Below, in pieces: positions 34,316 through 45,762 of a stretch of DNA of 64,000 nucleotides. The translations under genes were made by a program, and so were the position numbers. The stretch's first letter is position 1. Every line of letters starts with the position of its first letter. The notes beneath the pieces are model-generated. The model did no database searches and was not told the DNA's origin. It saw only the letters and a program-made list of their open reading frames with translations. Source of the DNA: Chiua virens (Eukaryota > Basidiomycota > Agaricomycetes > Boletales > Boletaceae); the NCBI GenBank assembly GCA_019787685.1, contig JAHNUO010000008.1, positions 1,240,001 through 1,304,000 of the forward strand, written 5' to 3'.

Positions 34316-37084
34316 ATGACGCCTTCTTCTTCCCGTGATCTTATCCAGGATGACGGCTCCAACGACGGTGATCATCGTCGAATGGATGAGGAGGTGCAAC
34401 AGGTTCTGGCCGAACAACGGTTAGAGTGGCGAGTGAACCCATCACTCGGAGAGCTGGTGCTAGTGCTCCATGCCATAATTGAGCAGGACCCTCGACTGGA
34501 TCGTAAGTATGCCGACTTTCAGAACCAAGTAGACCTCTTGAAGGATCACTCCTGGATGGAGTCTGAGATAGAGAGTGCTTGGAAAGAAAAGTCATACCGC
34601 AACATTCGCAGACTCGGTACGCATTAATCACGCCTGTATGTTATTATCTAACTAACCCGCTCATCATCCGTAGCCATTCTTCACCCCACTACAGTACGAC
34701 GTGAGTTCAAGTTTCTCTGCCAGTGTGGATCTGTCCTTACGTGACATGCACAGAAAATCTTTCCCCGGAGAAGCTCAGTGCATTCAGGGATGCTTTAAGT
34801 CGCCCTTTCCGAGGCGATGCCCTCGATGCATTTTTCAACTATCTCAAGGAAAATGACAAGGCATTCAACGAACATCCACGGAGGTATTACGCCAAGTTTT
34901 GCTCCATAGTCCAGAGCTCTGGCTGTGGAAAGACGCGTTTAATGCTTGAGGTAATTTTCATCATCGTGCCTGACGATGGAGTTGACACGTAAGCTTCCTC
35001 GCAGCTCGGAACAAAAAAGAATGTTTGCGTACTATACATGAACATCCGATTCCCAGAAGATACCCAAGGACATCCTCCCCGGGATAGTATACCTGCAGAC
35101 ATTCTTACGGCACGTTGCAACACTGAACACGAGTACTCTATACGATATCGTGCATTTTTCGCAGCGGTCTTCAAAGTCCTTGGCAGGTTGCCGTGGACCC
35201 TCGATTGGCGTGAAAAGATGCGCGACATCGGGAACATCGCTCGTACCGAGTTTTTTCTACAGTTAGAAGATGAATTTGACAAGGTGAGCACAGCGAATTT
35301 TCCAAATAAATTTCATTGTCACATCGCTACTCGAAGGTCCGAACAGAAATGTCTTCGTCCTCGCCTACCAGGATCATGAAGGAGTACTACGAGAAGATGG
35401 TGACTGAAAGGATGACGTCCCTGTTGGCGGGACAGAACAAACTCAGGCTGGTGATTGCCCTCGATGAGGCTCATGTATTACATGAACACCGGATTTCCGG
35501 TTCAGTTCTGGCAACAGTGTTACTCCGGGCCATCAAAGAATATTCCGAGTTGCCGCATCCAGTCTGGGTTGTGTTCGCATCTACCATGTCAAGAGTCGCA
35601 CACTTTACGTCCCCTCAAACACTATGTACGTGACACTATTGGTTTGTTGTGTTCTTCATTAGAGTGATCCCAGATCCCTCCCAAAGGGTGGCTATAGAGG
35701 GACAACTACTTTTCCCGCCATTTACACAGCTTGGATGGGATCAGCATACTCCATCGCTCAAGGATGCTCTCCAAGATGATGTTGCAACTGGGGAACACAT
35801 AATTAAATATGGCCGTCCATTGTGCGTACTCATTTCTGATTTTTGTGTTTTGCATCCGTTAATTATTCACAGATGGATGTCACTGTCAGAAACCAGCAAT
35901 ACCTCCCTCTCAGGCATCCTTGATTTGGCTGGACAGAAACTGTGCGGAGTCGGAATAGCGGCCTTTGACCTACAGCTTGACCACCAGGCTTTCGCCGTAC
36001 TCGCTCAAAGATTCGGTCTCGACATCACTTTTGGTCACCGTGACGCTGTTCGTTACGTCAAGGATCTGGTTGCAAGTCATCTTCGTGTATGCATTAAGAC
36101 CACCGAGGATCGAGTCTGGAGCTACACCACCTATCCTTCAGAGCCCATTCTATCGTGCGCTGCTGCCAACGTGTTACACAGCGACGACAACTTGGCTTCC
36201 GCTTTAAACAGTCTGGCAAAGATGGCCAAAAACAGTGTGGTTAACATCGGGGACATCGGGGAGCTAGTCAGCCGTTTTCTCTGGCTCCTGGCAAAAGACT
36301 TCTTTGTTCGCGAGCCCGAGAGGGTCGATGTCGATGAAAGCAAGCTCCTGGACTGTCATCCGGTGCCAGTCACCGGATTCCTAGAGTTCTTTTTAGGGTC
36401 GCAAGTCTGGAATGCCATGCCAGGAGCAAGGAAGGAGTTTGAGAATGCGTATATCAACTTTTCCCACTGGGTTTCGATGGGTTTCGATATCACACCCTGG
36501 GAGGAGGACGAGCAGCTACTGTCGTGAGTTACATGCATGGTGTCCGATTAGAAGGCGGTGCTGATCTCGCCCATAGCATTGATGATTGGACTGCGAGTCA
36601 CTGGGTACGAACAAGCGCTATCCAGTGTTGTCATCGGCAACCCGCGATTGACAAAGTCATTCCTATGTACTTCAAATCGGGTTTCAACCATCAGGGAATA
36701 TCCCATATTTTCATTTCAGACAAGGCTCGAAACCGCTCTCAGCGTCCCAGTCTGGGCAAGATCAAGCGAGGCCATGAGGGTATTGCCCCTGGCTATCACG
36801 GTCTCCCCTATATCGCCGTGCTGCTCGACCTCGGTGTGAAATCATCGCCACTGGAGGCCACGCTAGACCCTGGCGGGGGTGGTGAAGACATGTGTTTCCG
36901 TATATATGCACGTGGTCTTGATGAAAACACGTATCCGTTCCTTAAGGGCCATGCCAATCTCAGCAAAACTCTCAAGGACATGTATACGAGACTCTCATCT
37001 CCTCCAGGCCCGACGTATTTGGAGAAACTCGAGGACCGAGTGCAGTTTGGTTGGTCTAGGGAGGCACGCTATATGAACGCTTGA
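34316..37084 (+). CDS. P-loop NTPase family protein, copy 3, with frameshift in exon 2
   Basis: Exons by homology: 34316-34616, 34695-34950, 35005-35283, 35337-35625, 35674-35821, 35873-36523, 36577-37084. Exon 2 is one base shorter than in copies 1 and 2, because gtgac replaces gttgac at 34741, which would stop translation within the exon. If intron 1 instead runs to the cag at 34751-34753, the frame is restored (RRL-E-NLSPEKL) with loss of about 20 residues. The rest is open and keeps SSGCGKTR and LVIALDEAH. In-frame indels distinguish it: a 12-bp tandem unit is lost in exon 3, MTSL-type residues are gained in exon 4, and three residues are gained in exon 7. It may be functional through alternative splicing, or a young pseudogene. 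Confidence 0.6.
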
Positions 37085-37248
37085 GATGGATTCAAGTGTA
37101 GTAATTTTGTTAGTTCGAGCGATGAAAAGGTTTACATAAAGCAAGCGGGTCTGTAGTGTCCGAACAATGATCAATGATTTGTCAGTGCGTAGTCAACCAA
37201 GTCCTAATATCCCAGTGAGAACTGGCCGTGAAGGCTCATAGAATAGTG

Positions 37249-37500
37249 ATTTGGTTCGACTTCAATGGTAATGTTGAATGACTATAATACAAATTACTGT
37301 ACATGACATGCACGGGCGAGAACAAGGAACAGTGATACAAAGTGTCATTGATGCTGGATTGCTCTACGTCGACGAACCTCTTGTAAGGCGTCTGTAATGG
37401 CGAGCTTATTCGCGCATGCTTCTCGCCAAGTGTTGCTTGCGAGTCTGTGCATGATGAGAAACAGAGTGTAACATGTGGTCACCAAGGAACATACCTTGCA
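37249..37500. repeat. Right copy of the repeat flanking segment 3
   Basis: Partner of 31497-31713. This copy is the intact one, part of the working gene: it holds the last intron (37445-37494) and last exon of the spindle-pole-body gene plus about 95 bp of 3' flank. Confidence 0.85.
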
Positions 37501-40500
37501 CGACGGATAAATACGATGCACCACGCAGCACTTTTGAATGTCCGACGCACTTTTGCGACAACAGGTGGCGAAGGTTTGGGGTACCCTATTCGCGATATAC
37601 ACGCCAAGATACGCCGGTCACTGACAACAGACGAATCAGTTGTTGTGACAACAAAATGTACATCCACATTTACCTTGCTTCGAAACTCGACAAGAGAACA
37701 AGGAGGTATTTCTTTTGATAGCTGAGATCGTCGCGCAATGTCGATTCCCGAGTGAACTTGGCTTTCAAATAACGGATCTGAACGATCAGCCCTTTACATT
37801 CCTGGTTATGTTGTGCCCTCAGCTCGTCGAGCTGTACGTCATCGCTGCTCAAAATGGGATCATTTACGACGCCGACACGAGGAACAAGGTGGGTACGCAC
37901 GTGGAGCAAACGTGTTGCTGCAATCTCTTGGTCTTGGCTTTTTGCTGCTCAAACTGATCATTGAGCAGACGAATCTGCGTCTGAGCCTGTTTCTTGGCTC
38001 TCTCCGCCTTGGTTCTCTCTTCCTTTTGCTTTTGTTGCGACTTCTCCTTTTCCGCACGCAGTGCCTTCAAATCGCGGCCAAACATCTCGGCGTCTTTTCG
38101 AACACGTTTTAGCTCTGTCTCGAGCGTCGCGATGGTACGAGCAATGTCCGTCTTTTCCATCGCCATCCGGTTCTTCTCTTGTTCCGTTCGCTGGAGCTGG
38201 TCAGCTTGACTCGACAGCGCGAGCTTGAGTTCTTCAATCTCAGCAAGACACATGTCCAATTGGTGACGTCGGCTCTCGTGCGACTTCTGCGATGCCGAGT
38301 ATTCATTCCGAAGCTTGTGGGCCCGCTATCGCCAACGGGGTGAGCGTTGGGTGAGAAAACAAGAGTTGAACGTAACTCACCTCGGAGGCTTTGGCGTACC
38401 GCTGTTGAAGGTCTTTGTGATCTTGTGCAAGCAGAGAACGTTCTTGTCGCAGTTGCTCGATTGCCGACGTGTTCTTGCGCACTTTAGCTTCCAAGAGTCG
38501 TGTTTTCTGTTCCGCGCTCGCATTCTCTGTGGAGAGCTGTTTAGGCAAGGATTCAACAGGAGACTCATCCCCATACCTCGGAGCTCGTTCTCGAGTTCGT
38601 GATTATCCTGCTTGGCCTTTTGCAACTGATATTTAACATCATCCATATCCTAGGTTCGGCGTCAACTGACGAACTCGAGACATGACATCGTGATTATCAC
38701 CATTTCAGTACGCTGCAGTTGCCTCGCAACCTCCCCGATTTCGCGCTGCAGGCGCTCCTGTTCCGTGGACATCTTTCTGAGGCGCATCCGTTCTGCCTGT
38801 AATTCTGCTTCGAGATCGGCGACGATTTCTTTCGCCTTCTCGGCCTCCTACAGAGGAATCCATATGAGTTGACATATAGCACCTACACGAATTCCTACCC
38901 CCTGTGTATCTGCTCTCGATCGGCGGCTCTCGCGCTCAGCCTCGAGCGCCTTCTTCACTTCTTGCTTCGCGTTGCGCACCTCAATGTTCATGCGATTCGC
39001 AGCGTCCTGCAGGACTGCCTTTTCACCCAAGAGTTGGCGCTTCTCATCCTTCCACTGCTTCTTCATGGTATCCAACTGGGCATTTACATTTTGAAGCTCC
39101 ACGCGGAGTCCCTCACCCGACTTGATGAGGGGCGTGGGTGGGTTCGCCAAAAGGTCACCTGCTGACATGTCAAACGAGAGTGTGCTATCCAATAAAACGT
39201 CAGCAGCATTCATAGACATTCCGTCTCATTCGTACCTCTCCTCTGCTTCATAGGCTCGTTGCAATCTTGAAGGATCGATTTTCGTGGAACACTGTTGGCA
39301 GCGTAGCTTCTCGAGTCGCCGACGCCGTCTTTCTTCTCTTCGCTGCAACCTCGCGTTCTCGTTCTCAAGGGACGCAATGTTGGAACGTGCATCTTCGAGG
39401 TTCTTTGTGAGCTCCACAACGTCTAGGCCGACTTCCTGCAGCTCATCCAATTTCTGGTCGATGTTGTCATTAGCGCGGTCGAGTTCCGTCTGCAGTCTTG
39501 CGATCTCTGTCAACAAAGGTGAGGCGCTCAGATCGCCGCCAGTAGTTGCATTCAACCACGAGAGCTGTCAAACGTGTCAATTCTCGGATTTAATCTCCAA
39601 ATGATACCCGAGACCTACATCTTTAAGCGGTGCTCCAGGCGTCTTGGGCGTCTTGAGAGTCATGGATAAAACATGTCGGTGTATTGGAGAAATGCCGCTT
39701 GTGTTGATGACTTTATGCGGTGTCGCCATCTCAACGTTGGTGCTCTTGAGTGCCCTGACGCGCTCCAATAACTCCTCCTTTTCGCGTTCCAATACCTCGA
39801 TCCTCGTATCCTTGGCCTTGTCGATAGCTCGCCGAGCCGGAGACTGCTGAAGAAGGGCAGACAACCTCGCGATCTCTCTGTTGGCCTCGTCCAGCTCGGC
39901 CTCGAGAGCTTCCTCAACATCGTGATTACTTGGCGGGTTAGCGTTGGCCAAATCCCGCTGCCTCTCTTGCTCGCGTTCCAAAGCAGCCAGTTTGCTCCGC
40001 AAGTCAGCCATCCTTTCCTCGTCGGACTTCATCTTTTCCTCTGTGGCCTCCAATGCTTCCTCCATCTGTCGAGCGAGTTCCGTTGCCCTCTCGGCCTCCT
40101 TCTCAAGCCTCTCCATCCGATCGTTAGCATGTTCTTCTTCTACCTCGTACTGATCGACACGGTCCTGTGCGCACGCGAGTTGCTCTTGAAGAGCTTTAAC
40201 CCGTTCCTCCGTATTCTCCTCTAGTTCTACGATGTATGCTTTGAGCGATCGCAGCTCCTCAGCGATCTCCTTGTCGCTCCGTGCAGTGCACCGCTTAAGT
40301 TCGGCTACTTCGTCTGACTTGACCTGTAGCACCCCTTCGAGACGATCGAGCTCGGCGTCGCGTTCAATAAGCTCGTGTTGTAACTCGGAGACTCTTGCCG
40401 TCGCTCGCATGACCTCGGTCCCCATCTCGCTAAGTTGGCTCTGGAAGTCCTCTTCGGCAAGTTTGTTGGACAGTCTCTCTTCTTTGAGCTCTTTATCGAG

Positions 40501-42853
40501 TCCGCCAACCTTGCGATGGAGCATCGTGCTTTCTTCCTCAAGTTCTTCAATATTTGCCGTGGCCGTTTGCAGGTCGCTGCTCAGCGCGCTGATCTTGGTG
40601 TTGGCTTCCTTCAAGGCACCACCGAGCTCCTTGCCACTCTCCAATGCACTGTCAGCTTTCTCGGCACGTTCGAGCGCGAGGTCACGCTCGATTTCCAAAT
40701 GATCTCGGACCCTCTCTGCTTCGCGTTTAACCTTGTTCATCTCTTCGACAGCCGCAGTGTGCTTTTCTTCGGCCTCTCCGACACGTTTCTCTAGCTCCCC
40801 GACGATCTCCGAGACGCCTCTCTCCACCTCGACCATCCGCTCTCTCCAACGCTCTTTATCTCTCGCCCGCTCACTGCGCTCCTTTTCCAGGTCTTTGGCC
40901 ACTCGATCTCTTTTCACCGTCATTTGTTCAAGATCTTCCATTATCTTGTGGACACAAGTCTCCAGCTCAAGTCTCTCTTCAGCCCATCCTTCCGCACTTG
41001 ATTCCTCCTCCACGTCTCCCAGCGCGTTCACACCGCTTAACCGTCTGCCCCTCCCTGCGCTCCCAATGCTCAGTCGCGGTCCCTCCTTGACCTCTTCGTA
41101 TTTCTGTAATCGCGCCGCGAGCTCAATGTTCTCTTCTTGCAGACGGCGGTTGAGCCCGTGCAAATACGCGTTCAACTTTTGCGCGTCAAAACGGCCCATC
41201 TTGCCTCGTTCGCCAAGACCGAGTGCGGGGTCGTAAGAAGTGTTGGCGCGGACGTGGGTGACAAGATCCTGCGAGGACGTGGTCGAGATGACAGACCCTC
41301 TTTCGCTCGCATCGTCGTTTGAGACAAGGTTATGATTGTCGGCATCGGCATCGGGTATATAGGTCTGCGCGAGAGGATGTGACATGCGACCGCGCCGTGG
41401 TCGTGGTGTGATTCCAGCAAAGGCTTTGTGTATCGCTGACCCTGGTGTCGCCTGGGCGTCTTCGGCGACTTCGCTCGTGACAGGAAGTGCGCTTAAGCGT
41501 CGGTGAGGATGTGGTGTGGTAACAAATCTCATGCGGGGCCGGGCAGTAGAGTTGATAACGGAAAGCAGGAACGACCTTCGGCGCGTGTGGGGTGTTAATG
41601 GTTCCGAATCAACCACGATATCTTCTTCGGTGTAAAATTCTTGTGGTGGAGGGGGGATGTTAAACCGAGCGCGTGGACGTGGTGCGATCGCGGGAGTTGG
41701 TGTGAATGTCGTCGATGGTGCAGGAGAGGAGGCTGCAGTTGACGGTGCAACTGGGGAACGAGTGGCTTGAATCGTACGATCCATTGGGTAACTTGGGTCA
41801 GAAGACGCAGATGAAAACGTGGGCTCCCTGTCTGATGTGAGTCCATCGTCGGCATTGGAGGCCTTCTCGGGTTCACTCTCAAGCTGCTCTTCGTGTCCAT
41901 GAAGAGAAGTAGGCGGGTCTTCTTCACTTATTTGTGAGAGATCCTCATCGGAAGGTTGTATGACCACGCTTGGCAGTGAAGCAACGGCTGGAGAGCCGCT
42001 TGCCGACCGAGGAAGAGGGATATGGAGACCCGGAATGGGCGACTCTGGATCACTCGGCAATAGGATGGGAGGATTGCTCCGAGGTGTGGAATTAGGGGGA
42101 GACGATACCGAGGAGGACGTCGAACGTGAGAGTGATGGCGTTCGAGTACGTGTAACTGGCCGACGGAGAGCTACATTACGAAACTTGTTGGTGGAGGAAG
42201 GCTGTATGGACGTGTTATACCAGTCAAAAGTACAGAGTAAGAAAGAGACTCACCTGTGGCTCGGAGCGCAGAGAAACAGAGTAGTCATACGGCAGACCTT
42301 TCTTCTTTGGAGCGGGTTCCTGTGGGGGCGGCTCTGGCGATAAAGGAGAGCTAGCGCGACTAACGGACTCAAGGGCATCCACCAGGGACATATCCTCCGC
42401 CTCGTCACTTTCTGGAGGTGGCAGGTAGGCCTCCGGCACGCTGTTAGTGCTCTCCTCCGGCGGGTCCTCTGGGTCGGTATTCTCCTCCGAAACATGAGGC
42501 AGCGAGGTGATGGCGCTGACATCAAAACTCTGTTGGGGAAATCTACCAAACGACCTCGATACTGACGACTTTAACGAGGCGGAACGAGATGCAATGGAAG
42601 TCGCAAAGCGAACGGTACTGGACGTGCTGGATTGCAGACGAACGGTGGCGCTATGGGTCGAGGTAGCTGCTGGCGTGGAATGTACAGGTAGAAGCTCGTT
42701 ATCGTCATCCGTAGTTGTTTGATCAGTTTCGGTGTTGGGTACGACGGAGTGCTCGAACTCGGGCAACGAAGGTAGCGATGACGGCTCTCCTTCGTCCTCG
42801 ATTCTGCGCCATATTCTCGATGGCGTTTCGTACAAAGCCATGCCAGGGGGCAT
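37345..42853 (-). CDS. Spindle-pole-body / microtubule-organising coiled-coil protein with PACT domain (about 1661 aa)
   Basis: Eleven exons: 42853-42254, 42201-39619, 39564-39236, 39184-38899, 38847-38701, 38649-38577, 38526-38381, 38325-37901, 37844-37674, 37620-37495, 37444-37345, all in frame. The N-terminal 350 residues are Ser/Pro/Thr-rich and disordered. A Cnn_1N-like motif (KLNAYLHGLNRRLQEENIEL) then recruits gamma-tubulin complexes in known relatives. About 1000 residues of heptad-rich coiled coil follow. The C-terminus matches the PACT domain that anchors pericentrin/AKAP450/Pcp1 proteins to the pole (CKGLIVQIRYLKAKFTRES, LSYQKKYLLVLLSSFEAS, FKSAAWCIVFIRRA). In fission yeast the counterpart is Pcp1. 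The ATG at 42841 is an alternative start. The last exon, last intron and 3' flank are duplicated at 31497-31713. Confidence 0.88.
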
Positions 42854-43301
42854 ACTGGACCTACGAAAAAAGTCTAATATGAGTTTGCTTCAGGTTTCAC
42901 CTTGGGTGAACATGAGGAGGTCCAGGTGGTCCAGGTCACGCGTTCGTTGTACTCAACCACGTGATCGCGTCACGAACGCGTCCGAGTCCACTTGCAGCTC
43001 AAGCTCAAGCTCAAGACCCATTCAATGACAAAGAATTACCCTTGGAGAGAATGAACAATAGACGTCTGGAATTCATAGTGGTAGAGAGTGGTGGGGTTCC
43101 AAATTCTGAACACCCAAACATGAAGAATACCATTATGCGAAATCAACGACGAACTTTATCTCTTCATAAGTACAACAAGGATAAGTAAGTAATACAACAC
43201 TGAACATCTCTACACTTCACGTTGAAAACAAACAAACATACGTGACACAAATATCTAGTCTCGGGTCCTTGAATGTACACGGATGAAATCCATCGTTTGG
43301 T
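42854..43301. other. Upstream region of the spindle-pole gene; short satellite
   Basis: No gene supported. Contains about three and a half tandem gctcaa units at 42997-43015. Should hold the spindle-pole-gene promoter and the 3' region of the neighbouring BTB gene. Confidence 0.35.
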
Positions 43302-44326
43302 TCAGTAGGGTTTGATCACCACTCGAATCTATTGAGTAGACTTGATAGAGCATCTTGACATTGAATGATAACACGCACCTCGGAAATAATCTCATTTATC
43401 GGAACAATAAGCTCTCTTGCGTACTGCTCCATTCTTCTCGGGGCTCTATCCCGGCAACCCTGACAGCTGCCAGCCTTCCTCACCATGCCATCAATCCACT
43501 CCGCATTCGCCAGTGTTTCCGCACATGGCCGCACTCGCAGTGCATCAATAACGCAATCTTGATAGTTCTTCAGAGTGAGACGTGAGAGCCCATTCTTCCT
43601 GCAGAACTTGCAGTCGAGCGGTGGGAGGGGGAACAATGACCAGAATCGAACGAGTTGAGACATTGCTTGGCCACAACCCGCATGGTACTTGACCAAGCGC
43701 TGATAGTCCGAACCAGAAATGAAATCTAACTCGGTAACGTACGCCGGTTCCCAAATCGCGAAACGCAGCATGTAACGTGCAGCGATGTTGGTCTCTGCTT
43801 CTGCCCTGTACCGACAAGCGATAGCGAACACGCGCATGGGCTCGTGTTCCAGGAACTCGGGGGCGGTGATCATCTTGAGGATGACTTTACCCACACACTT
43901 CATATCGTACTTGTCGGCAGCATCGAGGACGGACATGACGACGTCTAGATTCTCCAAGACGGGGAGGGGGGTATCATAGACGGGAGAACAGAAACTGAGA
44001 AGCTTCTGCAAAACAAGACTCTTTTCGGTTACGGGTATGATGGGTAGGCCATACTTGGTTTGATCGGCAGCGCCGTCCAGCGGACCGGGTTGCGGCAACC
44101 CGAACATGTTGGCAAAGAAAGGGGAGGCCAACGACAAGAGAAGCTTGTAGAAGCGATAATCGACATGGTCTGAAGTCCGGAGGATAACGTCCGCATTGGC
44201 TCTGTTGAATGGAGCGGGGGCATCGACAGGGCCCACTGGACTGCGTTGCGCCGGCTCATCGGTGGCGCAGTCGGGCAGAGGATCGGGACCAAGGTCTCGT
44301 AGGGAAAGAAGGGGAGATGGAGACAT
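43302..44326 (-). CDS. BTB/POZ domain protein
   Basis: Exon 1 (44326-43379) plus a short last exon (43328-43302) after a 50-nt intron, giving the C-terminus IISE-IRVVIKPY. The BTB core (about residues 42-140) contains ADVILRTSDHVDYRFYKLLL and SLASPFFANMF, then YGLPIIPVTEKS. Downstream are the family blocks EPMRVFAIACRYRAEAETN, YHAGCGQA, and the CxxC pair GSCQGCRDRA. The first 40 residues are Pro-rich. The protein probably forms dimers and may act as a Cullin-3 adaptor, but the target is unknown. Without the intron, translation would run on to 43316, so the last residues are uncertain. Confidence 0.85.
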
Positions 44327-44841
44327 GGTGGAAAGAAATAACCCGCCCCCGAACTAGCATAGACTAGTCGCGAAACGTTTGAACAACAACGACCGGTCCA
44401 TTGACAGCCTTGACAGGCCCGGGGCAACCGGTTGATCCCATGCCAACTGGAAATAGCCCCAGCCTGGGATCACACCTTATCTTATTACCTACAACACTTC
44501 TCTAGTCCCCATCCATTTTGGTAAGCATCACTGCCTACCTATCGAGGTCCAACGCCGTTTCATCTCCGATGTTGCTGGCTCAGGGCCTCAGGGGATCCCC
44601 AACCACTTAGGCTTGGCAGCAAGGACTAATCATGCGGCCCATCTGGTTACCTGAACACTTAGTTGGCACAGAGACCCATGATTACCCGACCCCCTTTCTC
44701 AGGTACAGTACAACTCATTAGCGATCATATCAACACCACGTACAAGTACATTTACATTTTTCTGCCCCGGTTTTATCCGTGCAGGATCGGACACCCACGC
44801 TTAAAACGACATCTCAAGTGGTATCTACGTGGCATGTTTCG
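44327..44841. other. Intergenic, no gene seen
   Basis: About 500 bp between two same-strand BTB genes. It may include a small 3' exon of the upstream BTB gene: a gt at about 44858 and an ag near 44800 would splice to a nine-codon tail. Confidence 0.35.
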
Positions 44842-45762
44842 TCAGAAGCCGGCGGTAGCAGACACGGATGCACTCACGCCTGCAACCGCCTCGTTGACGG
44901 CCTCCGCAAATCTCTCCACAAAGTCCGACATGTAGGGCTGCGACTTTCGTCGGCAAAATGCGCAGCCTCCTGCCCTCTCCAGTGCTTTCTGCACATTTTG
45001 ATGAACGGCAGCAGCACACGGAGTCTCCTGCAAGACAGCCAACGTCTCCTCCATATACTCTGCCCACCACTCCCGTGCGTACGTTCCGTGCATCAAGAAG
45101 CGAGTGTCCGCTCGCTGCGTGCACATGCAACAGTTCGTCCACCATTTGAAAAAGCCGTAGCTTGCTCTTTGTTGCAGCCAGGCGAGATTGTTTCCAAGGG
45201 CCAGGACTGCATGTGCACATTTGGTGCGATAAGTTGCAAGGTGTCGAAGGTCGCTCTGCCTCGCGTGCGTCGCTGATATCGTAGGTGGTGAGGGCCGTCG
45301 CAAGAGCCATGTCGCTGCGACCCTCGTTTCTTCCGCATATCGGAACCGATGGGCGATGCCATAGACATGCAACGGCTCCTTTTCCAAAATTGACGATTCA
45401 ACCAACGTTCTTCGCACCCTCTCTTCCACCTCTTCCATGCCATATTTGATCGCCGCCTCGAGCACCACTTCTATGTCCCCTGCGTTCTTCAGGTGGGGGT
45501 CACCGACGGTGGGCGGGTAGCAGAATCTCAAAAGCATATTCAATACTCGGCTACTCTCGGTTACTGGAATCACTGGGAGACCGTAGTGCATTTCCTCGTG
45601 CACGTTGCGCGCTTGCGGCTGGGGAAGATCGAACATCGAGTCGAAGAAAGGTGATGCGAAACCTAGCAAGCAGCTGTACACCTGGAAATACACGTCGTCG
45701 GACGAACGGAGGATGATGTCTGCCTTGTTGGAATTGAATGGAGCTGGGGCGTCTCGACGCAT
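44842..45762 (-). CDS. BTB/POZ domain protein (306 aa)
   Basis: The BTB core begins soon after the start (ADIILRSSDDVYFQVYSCLL, GFASPFFDSMFDLPQP) and is followed by YGLPVIPVTESS and LLRFCYPPTVGDPHL. The helical middle has EPLHVYGIAHRFRYAEETRV. A Cys-rich part follows (WTNCCMCTQ, then GCAFCRRKS). Same plan as the neighbours at 43302 and in the 55-62 kb array. As in those genes, a gtgagt in the last codons (after VNEAVAG) could be a splice donor, so the written C-terminus SASVSATAGF may not be used. Confidence 0.83.
   Translation of the reverse strand: MRRDAPAPFNSNKADIILRSSDDVYFQVYSCLLGFASPFFDSMFDLPQPQARNVHEEMHYGLPVIPVTESSRVLNMLLRFCYPPTVGDPHLKNAGDIEVVLEAAIKYGMEEVEERVRRTLVESSILEKEPLHVYGIAHRFRYAEETRVAATWLLRRPSPPTISATHARQSDLRHLATYRTKCAHAVLALGNNLAWLQQRASYGFFKWWTNCCMCTQRADTRFLMHGTYAREWWAEYMEETLAVLQETPCAAAVHQNVQKALERAGGCAFCRRKSQPYMSDFVERFAEAVNEAVAGVSASVSATAGF

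Larger units (their letters stand above)
31833..37246. repeat. Dispersed MFS-NTPase segment, copy 3
   Basis: Collinear with 20435-24850 except for a solo LTR (33565-33792) and about 450 bp of MFS sequence that copy 2 lacks. Its right edge abuts the 3' flank of the spindle-pole gene, and its left edge follows a partial duplicate of that same flank. Confidence 0.85.

Noticed and set aside
40232..40702. Long Ser-rich plus-strand frames within 39644-41236
   Set aside because: They are antisense to the spindle-pole coiled-coil gene. Glu/Lys/Leu-rich heptads read backwards give Ser/Leu-rich open frames.
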